A DNA stretch of 64,000 nt from Streptomyces cyaneogriseus subsp. noncyanogenus. Lineage in GTDB: Bacteria; Actinomycetota; Actinomycetes; Streptomycetales; Streptomycetaceae. Below, in pieces: positions 53,573 through 62,588 of the stretch. The notes under the pieces are model-generated. The model was not told where the DNA came from. It ran no database searches and saw nothing but the letters and a program-made list of their open reading frames with translations. Each line of letters starts with the position of its first letter. The first letter of the stretch is position 1. A program made the position numbers and the translations under genes. The DNA lies in assembly GCF_000931445.1 (NCBI RefSeq), contig NZ_CP010849.1:4712001-4776000 (forward strand), written 5' to 3'.

Positions 53573-54836
53573 CGAGGAACGCGCCGCCCGCGAGCAGCGC
53601 CAGCAGCCCGCCGGTGACCGCCAGCGCGATCCCCATGCCGCCGGTGCCCGAGGCGGCCGTGGCGCTCGCCACCGCCTCGGCGCCCGCCACGCCCCGGCCG
53701 GTCCCCGCGTCGGTGCCGCCGGCCTCACCGCCCGCCCCGCCGCCGGGCTTGCCGTCGGTCTGCGCCCCCTTCGGGGGCACCAGCTCGCCCACCGGCTCCA
53801 CCTTTCCGGCGGCCTTGAACCCCCAGTCGAACAGGCGGGCGGTCTCCTTGTAGACCTCGTTGTGCTCCTTCTTCTCCGGGTTCATCACGGTGACGAGGAG
53901 CACCCTGCCGTCGCGCTCGGCGACGCCGGTGAAGGTGGCGCCCGCGTTGGTGGTGTTGCCGTTCTTCACACCGGCGATGCCCTGGTAGACGTCCACGTCC
54001 GCGTCGCCGGTCAGCAGCCGGTTGGTGTTCTGGATCTCGAAGGACTCGCGGACCGCCTTGCCCTTCTTGTCCTTCGTCGTGCTGCCCGGGAACTTCGCCC
54101 TGACCGTCGAGCAGTACTCGCGGAAGTCCTTCTTCTGGAGCCCGGAGCGGGCGATCAGCGTCAGGTCGTACGCGGAGGAGACCTGCTCCGGCGCGTCGTA
54201 GCCGTCGGGGCTGACCACCTGGGTGTCGAGGGCCTGGAGCTCCTCGGCGTGCGCGTTCATGTCCCGGACGGTCTTGTCCACGCCCTGGTTCATCGAGGAG
54301 AGCACGTGCACGGCGTCGTTGCCGGAGCGCAGGAAGACACCGAGCCACAGGTCGTGGACGGTGTACGTCTCGTTCTCCTTGATCCCGACCAGGCTGGAGC
54401 CCGCCCCGACCCCCGCGAGGTCGGCGGGGGTGACCTTGTGCGTCATGGTCTTGGGGAACTTCGGCAGCAGCGTGTCCGCGAACAGCATCTTCAGCGTGCT
54501 CGCCGGGGCCAGCCGCCAGTGCGCGTTGTGCGCGGCGAGCACCTCGCCGGACTCGGCGTCGGCCACGATCCAGGACCGGGCGGTGACGTCCTTGGGCAGC
54601 ACCGGCACACCGCTCGCCAGGTTGACCTGCGTCCCGGGGCGGCCGAGGCGGGCGCCGCCCACGGTGGACATCTGCGCCGGGGGAGTGACCGACGGGCTCG
54701 CCGAGGGGCTCGCCGAGGGGCTCGGGGCGGCGTGCGCGGCGGGAGCGGCCAGCGCGAGCGGCGCGGCGGTGGCGGTGGTCAGGACGGCGGCGGTGAGCGC
54801 CAGGGATCGCCTGGCGGCCTTCTTGGGTGCGGGCAC
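53526..54836 (-). CDS. D-alanyl-D-alanine carboxypeptidase
   Basis: About 436 residues from the GTG at 54836. Signal peptide to about 37 (AAPLALAAPAAHAAPS). A PSASPSASPSV linker, then the SxxK motif STLK at 113-116, SGN at 171-173 and KNG at 291-293 in place of the usual KTG. These are the catalytic parts of the class-C low-mass PBPs that trim peptidoglycan pentapeptides. One C-terminal helix (GMGIALAVTGGLLALLAGGA) anchors it. The extreme 3' end overlaps the yihY-like gene. Confidence 0.92.
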   Translation of the reverse strand: MPAPKKAARRSLALTAAVLTTATAAPLALAAPAAHAAPSPSASPSASPSVTPPAQMSTVGGARLGRPGTQVNLASGVPVLPKDVTARSWIVADAESGEVLAAHNAHWRLAPASTLKMLFADTLLPKFPKTMTHKVTPADLAGVGAGSSLVGIKENETYTVHDLWLGVFLRSGNDAVHVLSSMNQGVDKTVRDMNAHAEELQALDTQVVSPDGYDAPEQVSSAYDLTLIARSGLQKKDFREYCSTVRAKFPGSTTKDKKGKAVRESFEIQNTNRLLTGDADVDVYQGIAGVKNGNTTNAGATFTGVAERDGRVLLVTVMNPEKKEHNEVYKETARLFDWGFKAAGKVEPVGELVPPKGAQTDGKPGGGAGGEAGGTDAGTGRGVAGAEAVASATAASGTGGMGIALAVTGGLLALLAGGAFLVNRRWPLPDLVRRRR

Positions 54837-54927
54837 GACCGAGAACGTACCTGCCGTGAGCGGGTAAGTCCCGCCCCGCTCCCCACCCCGGGGCCGGAAC
54901 CGGACACGCGGCCGCGATACTGGAGGT

Positions 54928-55167
54928 ATGAAGCTCAGCCGCCCCGTCTCCTGGTTCCTGCTCGCCTTCGGGGTGTGGAGCTGGGTCATCTGGATCACTT
55001 TCGTCAAAAATCTGATCAAGGACAGCAGTGGGCTCGCGTTCGAGGACGGGGACCCGACGGCCTACTTCTGGGTCCATCTGCTGCTGGCCGTCGTCTCCTT
55101 CGTATGGGGGACGGTCATCGGGGTCATCGGGTTGCGCGGACTGCGCGCACTGCGCCGCACGTCATAG
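54928..55167 (+). CDS. SCO4848-family membrane protein
   Basis: 79 residues, two membrane helices: PVSWFLLAFGVWSWVIWITF and VHLLLAVVSFVWGTVIGVIG with FVKNLIKD between. This short conserved Streptomyces family has no known function. It is divergent from the carboxypeptidase gene. Confidence 0.85.
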   Translation: MKLSRPVSWFLLAFGVWSWVIWITFVKNLIKDSSGLAFEDGDPTAYFWVHLLLAVVSFVWGTVIGVIGLRGLRALRRTS

Positions 55168-55273
55168 CGGCCGCGGACGCCACGCCCGCCACGGCGGGCG
55201 AGCGTCACCGGCTGGTGGACGCCGGTGACCGGCCGACGTCACACCGACGTCACAACGGAGGGGATACGACGGC

Positions 55274-56560
55274 ATGGTGGTCGTCTTCGCGCTCGTCGCA
55301 CTGCTGGTGCTCGCCGTCCTGGTGACGGCGAACTGGTACGTGTGGCGGCGCCTGTTCCGCGACACGACCCGGGGCCCGGGGGCCGCGCGCCGCGCGGGCG
55401 CGGTGCTGATCGCGGGCGGCTGGGCCCTGGCGGTCGGCGCGCTCGTCGCCGAGCGCTCGGGCGCCCCGTTCCCGCTGCAACGGGCCCTGGCCTGGCCGGG
55501 CTTCCTCTGGCTGGCCCTGTCGGTCTATCTGCTGCTGGCGCTCCTGGCGGGCGAGGCCGTACGGCCGCTGCTGCGGTGGTTCCTGGCGCGGCGGGACGCC
55601 GCCCGCGCGGACGGCGCGCGCCCGGCGGCCCCGGCACCCGCGGAGCGCGTACCGGCGGCGACCGCACCGCCCGCCGCTCCCGCCCCCGAGCCGCCGCCCG
55701 CGTCCGGCGAGGCGCCCCCGCGCCCGGCCGCCGGCCCCACCCGCCGCCTCTTCGTCTCCCGGGTCGTCGGCGGTGCCGCCGCCGCGGCGGCCGTGGGCAC
55801 GGTCGGCCACGGCACGTACGGTGTGCTGCGCGGCCCGCGCGTCAAGCGCGTCACGGTGCCGCTGGCCAAGCTGCCCCGCGCGGCGCACGGCTTCCGCATC
55901 GCCGTGGTCAGCGACATCCACCTCGGTCCGGTGCTCGGCCGGGGCTTCGCCCAGAAGGTCGTCGACACGGTCAACTCCACCCAGGCCGATCTCATCGCGG
56001 TCGTCGGGGACCTCGTCGACGGCAGCGTGAAGGACCTCGGCCCGGCCGCGGCGCCCCTCGCCCAGCTCAGCGCCCGCCACGGGGCGTTCTTCGTCACCGG
56101 CAACCACGAGTACTTCTCCGGCGCCGAGCAGTGGGTCGAGGAGGTACGGCGCCTGGGCCTGCGCCCCCTGGAGAACGCCCGCACCGAACTGCCCCACTTC
56201 GACCTCGCGGGCGTCAACGACGTGGCGGGCGAGGACGAGGGACAGGGCCCGGACTACGCCCGCGCCCTCGGCGACCGGGACCGCTCCCGCGCGTGCGTGC
56301 TCCTCGCCCACCAGCCGGTGCAGATCCACGACGCGGTCCGGCACGGCGTCGACCTCCAGCTCTCCGGGCACACCCACGGCGGCCAGCTCTGGCCCGGCAA
56401 CCTGCTCGCCGGCGCCGCCAACCCGACCGTGGCGGGCCTGGAGCGCTACGGCGACACCCAGCTCTACGTCAGCCGCGGCGCCGGTGCCTGGGGCCCGCCC
56501 ACCCGGGTGGGAGCGCCCTCGGACATCACGGTGATCGAACTGGCCTCACGGCAGGCGTGA
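55274..56560 (+). CDS. Membrane-anchored metallophosphoesterase
   Basis: 428 residues. Three N-terminal helices (LVALLVLAVLVTANWYVWRR etc.), a Pro/Ala linker, a fourth hydrophobic segment after TRRLFVSRVVGG, then the calcineurin-type site: VVSDIHLGP, VVGDLVDGS, VTGNHEYFSG and the final SGHTHGGQLWPG. This class acts outside the cell on phosphodiesters. The stop overlaps the TetR gene by 15 bp. Confidence 0.9.
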   Translation: MVVVFALVALLVLAVLVTANWYVWRRLFRDTTRGPGAARRAGAVLIAGGWALAVGALVAERSGAPFPLQRALAWPGFLWLALSVYLLLALLAGEAVRPLLRWFLARRDAARADGARPAAPAPAERVPAATAPPAAPAPEPPPASGEAPPRPAAGPTRRLFVSRVVGGAAAAAAVGTVGHGTYGVLRGPRVKRVTVPLAKLPRAAHGFRIAVVSDIHLGPVLGRGFAQKVVDTVNSTQADLIAVVGDLVDGSVKDLGPAAAPLAQLSARHGAFFVTGNHEYFSGAEQWVEEVRRLGLRPLENARTELPHFDLAGVNDVAGEDEGQGPDYARALGDRDRSRACVLLAHQPVQIHDAVRHGVDLQLSGHTHGGQLWPGNLLAGAANPTVAGLERYGDTQLYVSRGAGAWGPPTRVGAPSDITVIELASRQA

Positions 56561-57331
56561 GGCGGGGCCGGCGGGGTCTTCCGGCTCCGCCGGCCGGTCC
56601 GGGCGCCTCACGGCCGGGTCCGGCAGCGCCTTGGTCATCCCCGGCAGGAAGTCCGTGAACAGCTCGTGCACCTCCCGCACGAGCGGGCGCAGCACCCGGA
56701 AGCGGGCCAGCGCCACGCCCCGGGCGGTCAGCCGGGCGCCGCGTTCGGCCAGCCGGTAGCTGCGCGCGCGGCCCTCCGTCCGGTCGAAGATCCAGTACAG
56801 GCAGAGCCCCATCTGGGCCAGCCACATCAGCTCGGGCAGGATGTCCCGCAGTTCGGCGGGCACCTTGGTCTTCGCCCCGGCCAGCACCGCCCGGTGGACG
56901 CTGATGGCCTCCGCGCGCGCGTGCTCCGACTCCGGGGAGAAGGGGCTGAGCGGGCTGTCCGGGTCGGCGGCGTTCTTGAAGAACTGCACCGCGAACTCGT
57001 GGTACGGCGTGGCGATGTCCAGCCATGCCTTCAGCACGCCCGCCAGCCGTGCCTCCAGGTCGGTCTCCCGGTCCAGGACGTCCCGGACCGCCACCTGGTG
57101 TTCGGCGGCGATCCGGTCGTAGAAGCCCTGGATCAGATGCTCCTTGCCCGCGAAGTAGTAGTAGGCGTTGCCGACGGAGACCCCGGCCTCCTGGGCGATG
57201 GCCCGCATCGTCGTCCGGTCGTAGCCGCGTTCCTGGAACAGCCGCATGGCCGTCTCCAGGATGAGCGCGCGGGTCTGCTCGGACTTGCTGCGGGCGGCGC
57301 CGGTGTCCGGGCCGTCGTTCTTCGGGGGCAC
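56546..57331 (-). CDS. TetR-family regulator
   Basis: 261 residues from a GTG at 57331. The N-terminal HTH ILETAMRLFQERGYDRTTMR with AIAQEAGVSVGNAYYYFAGK is typical. The ligand domain is long for the family. It is the last gene of an operon with a small membrane protein and a DCC protein, in front of which lie two copies of a perfect palindrome, so it probably represses its own operon. Confidence 0.9.
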   Translation of the reverse strand: MPPKNDGPDTGAARSKSEQTRALILETAMRLFQERGYDRTTMRAIAQEAGVSVGNAYYYFAGKEHLIQGFYDRIAAEHQVAVRDVLDRETDLEARLAGVLKAWLDIATPYHEFAVQFFKNAADPDSPLSPFSPESEHARAEAISVHRAVLAGAKTKVPAELRDILPELMWLAQMGLCLYWIFDRTEGRARSYRLAERGARLTARGVALARFRVLRPLVREVHELFTDFLPGMTKALPDPAVRRPDRPAEPEDPAGPASRLP

Positions 57332-57342
57332 GGGAAGAGAGC

Positions 57343-57816
57343 CTAACCAGTGGCGCAGGCGCCGCTGTCACAGCCCGGTGCCGTGTACGTCCAGCCGGCC
57401 CGCGGATCGTAGGACCATCCGTCCGCGCGGCGGTAGACCCGCCCGCCCCACTGGGCCCCCCGCCACCTGGCGGCGGCCAGGACGGCCCCCCTGGCGAGCC
57501 GGGCGCCGGAGGGGGTGCTGAGCCGGTGGGCGAGCGGGCGGTGCTCGCGCAGGGCCCACAGGGTGACGATCCAGGCGGCGGCGCCCCGGTAGACCTGCCC
57601 GGCGTCACCGACGACGGTGATCTCGTCGAGGGTGGCGCCGTGGTCGAGCCCCGGGAAACGCCGCCGGGCCTGCGCCGACCCGGCCGGTACCGGCTCCAGC
57701 GGCACGAGCTGCGGCTGCCGGGTGAGCCAGTCCCGCAGGAACGCGCACAGGGGGCACTCGGCGTCGTAGAGGACGGTGAGCCGGCGCACCGGGGCGCCGG
57801 CCGTCCGGGAAGCCAT
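57343..57816 (-). CDS. DCC-family (DUF393) thiol-disulfide oxidoreductase-like protein
   Basis: 157 residues. The family signature DxxCPLC is seen as LYDAECPLCAFLRDWL (Cys20 and Cys23 region). WIVTLWALREHRPLAHRLST and a late ADGWSYDP follow. The C-terminus has an extra Cys pair (GCDSGAC). Predicted redox role; in the TetR operon, 4 bp after the membrane gene. Confidence 0.85.
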   Translation of the reverse strand: MASRTAGAPVRRLTVLYDAECPLCAFLRDWLTRQPQLVPLEPVPAGSAQARRRFPGLDHGATLDEITVVGDAGQVYRGAAAWIVTLWALREHRPLAHRLSTPSGARLARGAVLAAARWRGAQWGGRVYRRADGWSYDPRAGWTYTAPGCDSGACATG

Positions 57817-57820
57817 CGGC

Positions 57821-58228
57821 TCAGGCCCCGGCCGCCGGGGCGACCCAGCCCTGCGGCGGGACGGGCGGCTCCTGCTCCCGCTCCATCACCCCGCGCCGCC
57901 GGATCCGGTTGAGCACGTACACGTTGGCCAGGTGCATCGCGCCGAGCACCAGCAGCACCACGCCGAGCTTGGTCGACAGCGCCTCGAAGATCCCGCGCGC
58001 GTTCGCGATCGTCTCGTCGTCGCTGAGGTAGAGGGCGACGAAGCCCAGGTTGACGAGGTAGAAGCCGACCACCAGGAGGTGGTTGACGGCGTCGGCGAGC
58101 TTCTCGTTGCCGTGCAGGACGTCCGCGAGGAAGATCCGGCCGTTGCGGCTGAGCGTGCGGGCCACCCAGATGGTCAGACCGATGCTGACCAGCAGGTAGA
58201 TGACGTAGGCGATGACGGTGCGGTCCAT
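57821..58228 (-). CDS. Small membrane protein of TetR operon
   Basis: 135 residues from ATG 58228. Three hydrophobic segments: TVIAYVIYLLVSIGLTIWVA, HLLVVGFYLVNLGFVALYLS and TKLGVVLLVLGAMHLANVYV, and a short tail. Not recognised. The frame stays open upstream to 58300 but those codons are the palindromic operators. Confidence 0.75.
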   Translation of the reverse strand: MDRTVIAYVIYLLVSIGLTIWVARTLSRNGRIFLADVLHGNEKLADAVNHLLVVGFYLVNLGFVALYLSDDETIANARGIFEALSTKLGVVLLVLGAMHLANVYVLNRIRRRGVMEREQEPPVPPQGWVAPAAGA

Positions 58229-58241
58229 GCCCCACCCCTTC

Positions 58242-58300
58242 TTGAACGCGTTCAAAACGCTGACGGGAGTGACTCTAGACCTGTTTTTGAACGCGTTCAA
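58242..58300. promoter_or_regulatory. Two identical TTGAACGCGTTCAA operators
   Basis: The same perfect 14-base palindrome occurs at 58242-58255 and 58287-58300, with centres 45 bp apart, upstream of the membrane/DCC/TetR operon. Between them is TAGAGT on the minus strand, a possible -10 box. This fits TetR-type dimers blocking the operon promoter. Confidence 0.75.
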
Positions 58301-58322
58301 CGCCGGAGTGGTGAGGTGTGGG

Positions 58323-58733
58323 TCACGGGCGCCGGCCCAGCTCCGGCCGCTTGGTGTAGTCCGTGAGACCGATGACGTTCCCCCACGGGTCGGCGAACTC
58401 GACGGTCCAGCCGGTGGCGACGGGGAAGGGTTCGTCGAGCGGGGGGATGCCCGCCCGGCGCAGGGCCTCGGCGGCGGTACGGGCGTCGGGCACCTCCAGC
58501 CAGATCCGGGGGGAGGGCCACAGCGGCGGGCGCTGCCCGAACTCCTCCTCGGCCCGCAGCAGCAGGCCGGGCGTCTCGCCGCCCACCTTCAGCAGGGCGA
58601 TCCCGGCCTCGTCGAGCCGGAAGGCCACCGGGAACCCGGCGCGCTCGTAGAACGCCACGGCCTGGCCGAGGTCCCCGACGGGCAGCAGTACGTTGTCGAA
58701 ACCGAGCAGTTCGTACGACTCGTCATCTGACAT
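58323..58733 (-). CDS. VOC-family (glyoxalase-like) protein
   Basis: 136 residues. LLGFDNVLLPVGDLGQAVAF YERAGF and the C-terminal VEFADPWGNVIGLTDYT form the fold; most metal-ligand positions are non-His. Unknown substrate. Located next to the two TTGAACGCGTTCAA sites but pointing the same way as the operon, with its own start downstream of Uma2. Confidence 0.85.
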   Translation of the reverse strand: MSDDESYELLGFDNVLLPVGDLGQAVAFYERAGFPVAFRLDEAGIALLKVGGETPGLLLRAEEEFGQRPPLWPSPRIWLEVPDARTAAEALRRAGIPPLDEPFPVATGWTVEFADPWGNVIGLTDYTKRPELGRRP

Positions 58734-58774
58734 GCCGTCAGCGTAGGTGGGGTGTCATCCGGAACCGGTGATTA

Positions 58775-59395
58775 TCACTCCCGGTCGGCGGCCCGCTTCC
58801 GCCGTCCGGCCTCAAGGACCCCGGCCACGTCCAGCGTGACCTCGGCGCCGAGGGAGGCGGGGAGGACGACCCGCTCGCCGGGGGAGTGGACGCGATGGGT
58901 GGCGTAGTCGCGCCCGGCCGGGTCGGTGAGGAGGTGGAGGCGCCGGTGCTCGCGGTCGACGATCACATACACCGGGACCTTGGCCTCGGCGTAGGCGGCG
59001 ACCTTGGTGCGCAGGTCGGCCCGGAAGTTGCTGGAGGTCACTTCCAGGACGAGACGGAAGCAGACCGGGTCGTAGCAGTTGTTCTCGACGTAGTGGTCCC
59101 GGTAGTCCGCATCCACCAGGGCGAGGTCCGGGACGGCGTAGTCCTCGGTGCCGGTGGGCAGCCACAGGCCGATGCCTTGGACCACCTTCGATTCCGCCCC
59201 GTGCAGGCCGCCGGTCAGGAAGGGCAGCATCAGGTCGGTCAGGACTTCGGCGTGCGGGCCGTCCGGCGGCGGGGACACGAGGAGCTGGCCTCCGATGATC
59301 TCGACGCGGTAGCCCGGAAGGCGCTCCATGAGACGGTTCGCCTCCGCGATCAGCGGGCGCTCGTCGTAGGGCCGCTCGACGGATGCTGCGGACAT
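58775..59395 (-). CDS. Uma2-family (DUF820) nuclease-like protein
   Basis: 206 residues from ATG 59395 (AGGAGG upstream). PD-(D/E)xK-like core: YAVPDLALVDADYRDHY (PD), LVLEVTSSNFRADLRTKVAA (ExxS...K) and VPVYVIVDREHRRLHLL. This family is abundant in Streptomyces and cyanobacteria and its role is still unclear. Lone gene downstream of the sdh terminator. Confidence 0.88.
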   Translation of the reverse strand: MSAASVERPYDERPLIAEANRLMERLPGYRVEIIGGQLLVSPPPDGPHAEVLTDLMLPFLTGGLHGAESKVVQGIGLWLPTGTEDYAVPDLALVDADYRDHYVENNCYDPVCFRLVLEVTSSNFRADLRTKVAAYAEAKVPVYVIVDREHRRLHLLTDPAGRDYATHRVHSPGERVVLPASLGAEVTLDVAGVLEAGRRKRAADRE

Positions 59396-59496
59396 CGCGT
59401 GCCTCCTGTGGGCTGGTGTCGAGGACATCATCGTAGGCCGGAAGGGCCCCGCGGAGCCGTCCGTGCGCCCTTCACCCGATGGTGTGGCATATGCCA

Positions 59497-59528
59497 GAGG
59501 GCCCCGTTCCAGCGGAAACGGGGCCCTC
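59497..59528 (-). terminator. sdh operon terminator
   Basis: 12-bp perfect arms 59497-59508 and 59517-59528 with an 8-nt loop, 23 bp past the sdhB stop on the minus strand. Confidence 0.75.
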
Positions 59529-59550
59529 GGGGATGTGCGCGAACGGACGG

Positions 59551-60330
59551 TCAGAAGCGGCGCGTGATCAGCGCCCGCTTCACCTCCGCGATCGCCTTGG
59601 TGACCTCGATACCGCGCGGGCAGGCGTCCGTGCAGTTGAAGGTCGTGCGGCAGCGCCAGACGCCGTCGCGGTCGTTGAGGATCTCCAGGCGCTGCTCGCC
59701 GGCCTCGTCACGCGAGTCGAAGATGAAGCGGTGCGCGTTGACGATGGCGGCCGGGCCGAAGTACTGGCCGTCGTTCCAGAAGACCGGGCAGGACGTGGTG
59801 CAGGCCGCGCACAGGATGCACTTCGTGGTGTCGTCGAAGCGCTCGCGGTCCTCCGCGGACTGGAGCCGCTCGCGGGTCGGCTCGTTGGTGTCCTTGGTGA
59901 TCAGGAAGGGCATCACGTCCCGGTACGCCTGGAAGAACGGCTCCATGTCCACGACCAGGTCCTTCAGGACCGTCAGGCCCTTGATGGGCTCGACCGTGAT
60001 CGGCTTCTCGGGGTTGATGTCCTTGATCAGCGTCTTGCAGGCCAGACGGTTCTTGCCGTTGATCCGCATGGCGTCCGAACCGCAGATGCCGTGGGCGCAG
60101 GAACGGCGGAAGGTGAGCGAGCCGTCCAGGTCCCACTTGATCTTGTGGAGGCCGTCGAGGACGCGCTCCTTCGGGTCGATCTCCAGCTGGAAGTCTTCCC
60201 AGGTCGCCTCCGCCGAGACCTCCGGGTTGAACCGGCGGACGCGGAAGGTGACGGTGATGTACGGGGAGTCGGCGAAACCGGGCTCCGGCTTGCCCGCCGA
60301 GTCCGCCTTGTCCAGAACAGGGGTAGCCAT
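59551..60330 (-). CDS. sdhB: Succinate dehydrogenase iron-sulfur subunit
   Basis: 259 residues. Three Fe-S clusters are covered: CAHGICGSDAMRINGKNRLAC (2Fe-2S ligands), CILCAACTTSCP and CRTTFNCTDACPRGI. It passes electrons from SdhA to the membrane quinone site. It starts on the last base of the sdhA stop (TGATG) and ends the operon. Confidence 0.96.
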   Translation of the reverse strand: MATPVLDKADSAGKPEPGFADSPYITVTFRVRRFNPEVSAEATWEDFQLEIDPKERVLDGLHKIKWDLDGSLTFRRSCAHGICGSDAMRINGKNRLACKTLIKDINPEKPITVEPIKGLTVLKDLVVDMEPFFQAYRDVMPFLITKDTNEPTRERLQSAEDRERFDDTTKCILCAACTTSCPVFWNDGQYFGPAAIVNAHRFIFDSRDEAGEQRLEILNDRDGVWRCRTTFNCTDACPRGIEVTKAIAEVKRALITRRF

Positions 60331-62084
60331 CAGTACTTACGCTCCATCGGCTGGTAGCGGGTCTGGACGACCGGCTTGTAGTCCAGACGGACGGTCTCGG
60401 AGCCGTCGGCGCCGACCTCGCGGTACGCCATGGTGTGCCGCATGAAGTTGACGTCGTCGCGGTTCGGGTAGTCCTCGCGGTAGTGACCGCCGCGGGACTC
60501 CTTGCGGGCGAGTGCCGACACGGCCATGACCTCGGCCAGGTCGAGCAGGTTGCCCAGCTCGATGGCCTCCAGCAGGTCGGTGTTGAACCGCTTGCCCTTG
60601 TCCTGGATCGCCACGTTCTTGTAGCGCTCCCTCAGCTCGGCGATCTTCTCGACCGCCGTCTTGATCGTCTGCTCGGTGCGGAACACCATGACGTTGGCGT
60701 CCATGGTCTCCTGCAACTCGCGGCGCAGCTCCGCCACCCGCTCGTTGCCGGTGGAGGTGCGCAGCCGCTCGATCTGCTCGGCGACGAACGCCTCCGGGGC
60801 CTCGGGCAGCTCGACGTAGTCCGCCGACTGCGCGTACTCCGCCGCGGCGATGCCGGCCCGCTTGCCGAAGACGTTGATGTCCAGCAGCGAGTTGGTGCCG
60901 AGGCGGTTGGCGCCGTGCACGGAGACGCAGGCGACCTCGCCGGCCGCGTACAGGCCCGGGACGACCGTGGTGTTGTCCGCCAGGACCTCACCCATGACGT
61001 TGGTCGGGATGCCGCCCATGGCGTAGTGCGCGGTGGGCTGGATCGGGATCGGGTCCGTGTAGGGCTCGATGCCGAGGTAGGTCCGCGCGAACTCGGTGAT
61101 GTCCGGCAGCTTGGCGTCGAGCTGCTCCGGCGGCAGGTGGGTCAGGTCCAGGTAGACGTGGTCGCCCTCGGGACCGCAGCCGCGGCCCTCGCGGATCTCC
61201 GTGTAGATGGAGCGGGAGACGACGTCACGGGAGGCGAGGTCCTTCATGACCGGCGCGTACTTCTCCATGAAGCGCTCGCCGTCCTTGTTGCGCAGGATGC
61301 CGCCCTCACCGCGGGCACCCTCGGTGAGCAGGATGCCCATGCGCCAGATGCCGGTCGGGTGGAACTGGAAGAACTCCATGTCCTCCAGCGGGATGCCCCG
61401 GCGGTAGACGGCGGCCTGGCCGTCACCGGTGAGGGTGTGCGCGTTGGAGGTGACCTTGAAGAACTTGCCGCAGCCGCCGGAGGCGTAGATCACGGCCTTC
61501 GCCTGGAAGACGTGGATCTCGCCGGTGGCCAGCTCGTACGCCACCACACCGGCGGAGCGCTTGACGCCGCCGACCTCGGTGATGAGCTGGTCCAGGACGT
61601 AGAACTCGTTGAAGAACTCCACGCCCTCCTTGACGCAGTTCTGGTACAGCGTCTGGAGGATCATGTGGCCGGTGCGGTCCGCGGCGTAGCAGGACCGGCG
61701 GACCGGGGCCTCGCCGTGGTTGCGGGAGTGGCCGCCGAAGCGGCGCTGGTCGATGGTGCCGTTCGGGGTCCGGTTGAACGGCAGGCCCATCTTCTCCAGG
61801 TCGAGGACGGAGTCGATGGCCTCCTTTGCCAGGATCTCCGCGGCGTCCTGGTCGACCAGGTAGTCACCGCCCTTGACCGTGTCGAAGGTGTGCCACTCCC
61901 AGTTGTCCTCCTCCACGTTGGCCAGCGCGGCGGCCATGCCGCCCTGCGCGGCGCCCGTGTGGGAGCGGGTGGGGTAGAGCTTCGTCAGGACGGCCGTGCG
62001 GCTGCGCTTGGTCGCCTCGATGGCGGCCCGCATACCGGCGCCACCGGCGCCGACGATGACGGTGTCGTACTTGTGGATCTTCAT
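60330..62084 (-). CDS. sdhA: Succinate dehydrogenase flavoprotein subunit
   Basis: 584 residues. FAD loop VIVGAGGAGMRAAIEATKRS, covalent-FAD His in SHTGAAQGGMAA, the substrate-site HPTGIW and RRFGGHSRNHGE. TAHYAMGGIPTNV is the capping-loop signature. Oxidises succinate to fumarate in TCA complex II. It starts 19 bp after sdhD stop. Confidence 0.97.
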   Translation of the reverse strand: MKIHKYDTVIVGAGGAGMRAAIEATKRSRTAVLTKLYPTRSHTGAAQGGMAAALANVEEDNWEWHTFDTVKGGDYLVDQDAAEILAKEAIDSVLDLEKMGLPFNRTPNGTIDQRRFGGHSRNHGEAPVRRSCYAADRTGHMILQTLYQNCVKEGVEFFNEFYVLDQLITEVGGVKRSAGVVAYELATGEIHVFQAKAVIYASGGCGKFFKVTSNAHTLTGDGQAAVYRRGIPLEDMEFFQFHPTGIWRMGILLTEGARGEGGILRNKDGERFMEKYAPVMKDLASRDVVSRSIYTEIREGRGCGPEGDHVYLDLTHLPPEQLDAKLPDITEFARTYLGIEPYTDPIPIQPTAHYAMGGIPTNVMGEVLADNTTVVPGLYAAGEVACVSVHGANRLGTNSLLDINVFGKRAGIAAAEYAQSADYVELPEAPEAFVAEQIERLRTSTGNERVAELRRELQETMDANVMVFRTEQTIKTAVEKIAELRERYKNVAIQDKGKRFNTDLLEAIELGNLLDLAEVMAVSALARKESRGGHYREDYPNRDDVNFMRHTMAYREVGADGSETVRLDYKPVVQTRYQPMERKY

Positions 62085-62103
62085 GATTCTCGCAGCCCCG
62101 TGC

Positions 62104-62583
62104 CTAGCGGATGTTCGGGTCGAAGGTGAAGATCACCAGCGTGCCCAGCAGGATGGTGAACACCGTGGCGGTGTAGAGCAGGCCCTTGAGCCACAGCCGG
62201 GTGTTCGCGCGCTCCGCGTAGTCGTTGATGACCGTGCGCAGGCCGTTGCAGCCGTGCAGCATCGCCAGCCACAGCATCAGCAGGTCCCAGACCTGCCAGA
62301 ACGGGGACGCCCAGCGGCCGGCCACGAAGGCGAAGCCGATCTTGGAGACGCCGCCGTCCAGCACGAGCTGGATCAGCAGGTGGCCGATGACCAGGACGAC
62401 CAGCACCACGCCGGACAGGCGCATGAACAGCCAGGCGGCCATCTCGAAGTTGCCCCGGGTCGACCGCGGGGTCTTCTTGGTGCGCTTGCGCGGGGCCTCG
62501 ATGAGCGGCGCCGGGTTGTCGACGTTGTACGCGGCACCCTCGACGGGGCCGATCCCGGACGCGGTGGTTTCGGTGGTGGACAT
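62104..62583 (-). CDS. sdhD: Succinate dehydrogenase membrane anchor SdhD
   Basis: 159 residues with three helices: WLFMRLSGVVLVVLVIGHLL, FWQVWDLLMLWLAMLHGCNG (His for heme/quinone) and GLLYTATVFTILLGTLVIFT. A 50-residue hydrophilic N-terminus is typical of actinobacterial SdhD. Between sdhC and sdhA. Confidence 0.9.
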   Translation of the reverse strand: MSTTETTASGIGPVEGAAYNVDNPAPLIEAPRKRTKKTPRSTRGNFEMAAWLFMRLSGVVLVVLVIGHLLIQLVLDGGVSKIGFAFVAGRWASPFWQVWDLLMLWLAMLHGCNGLRTVINDYAERANTRLWLKGLLYTATVFTILLGTLVIFTFDPNIR

Positions 62584-62588
62584 GGGCG

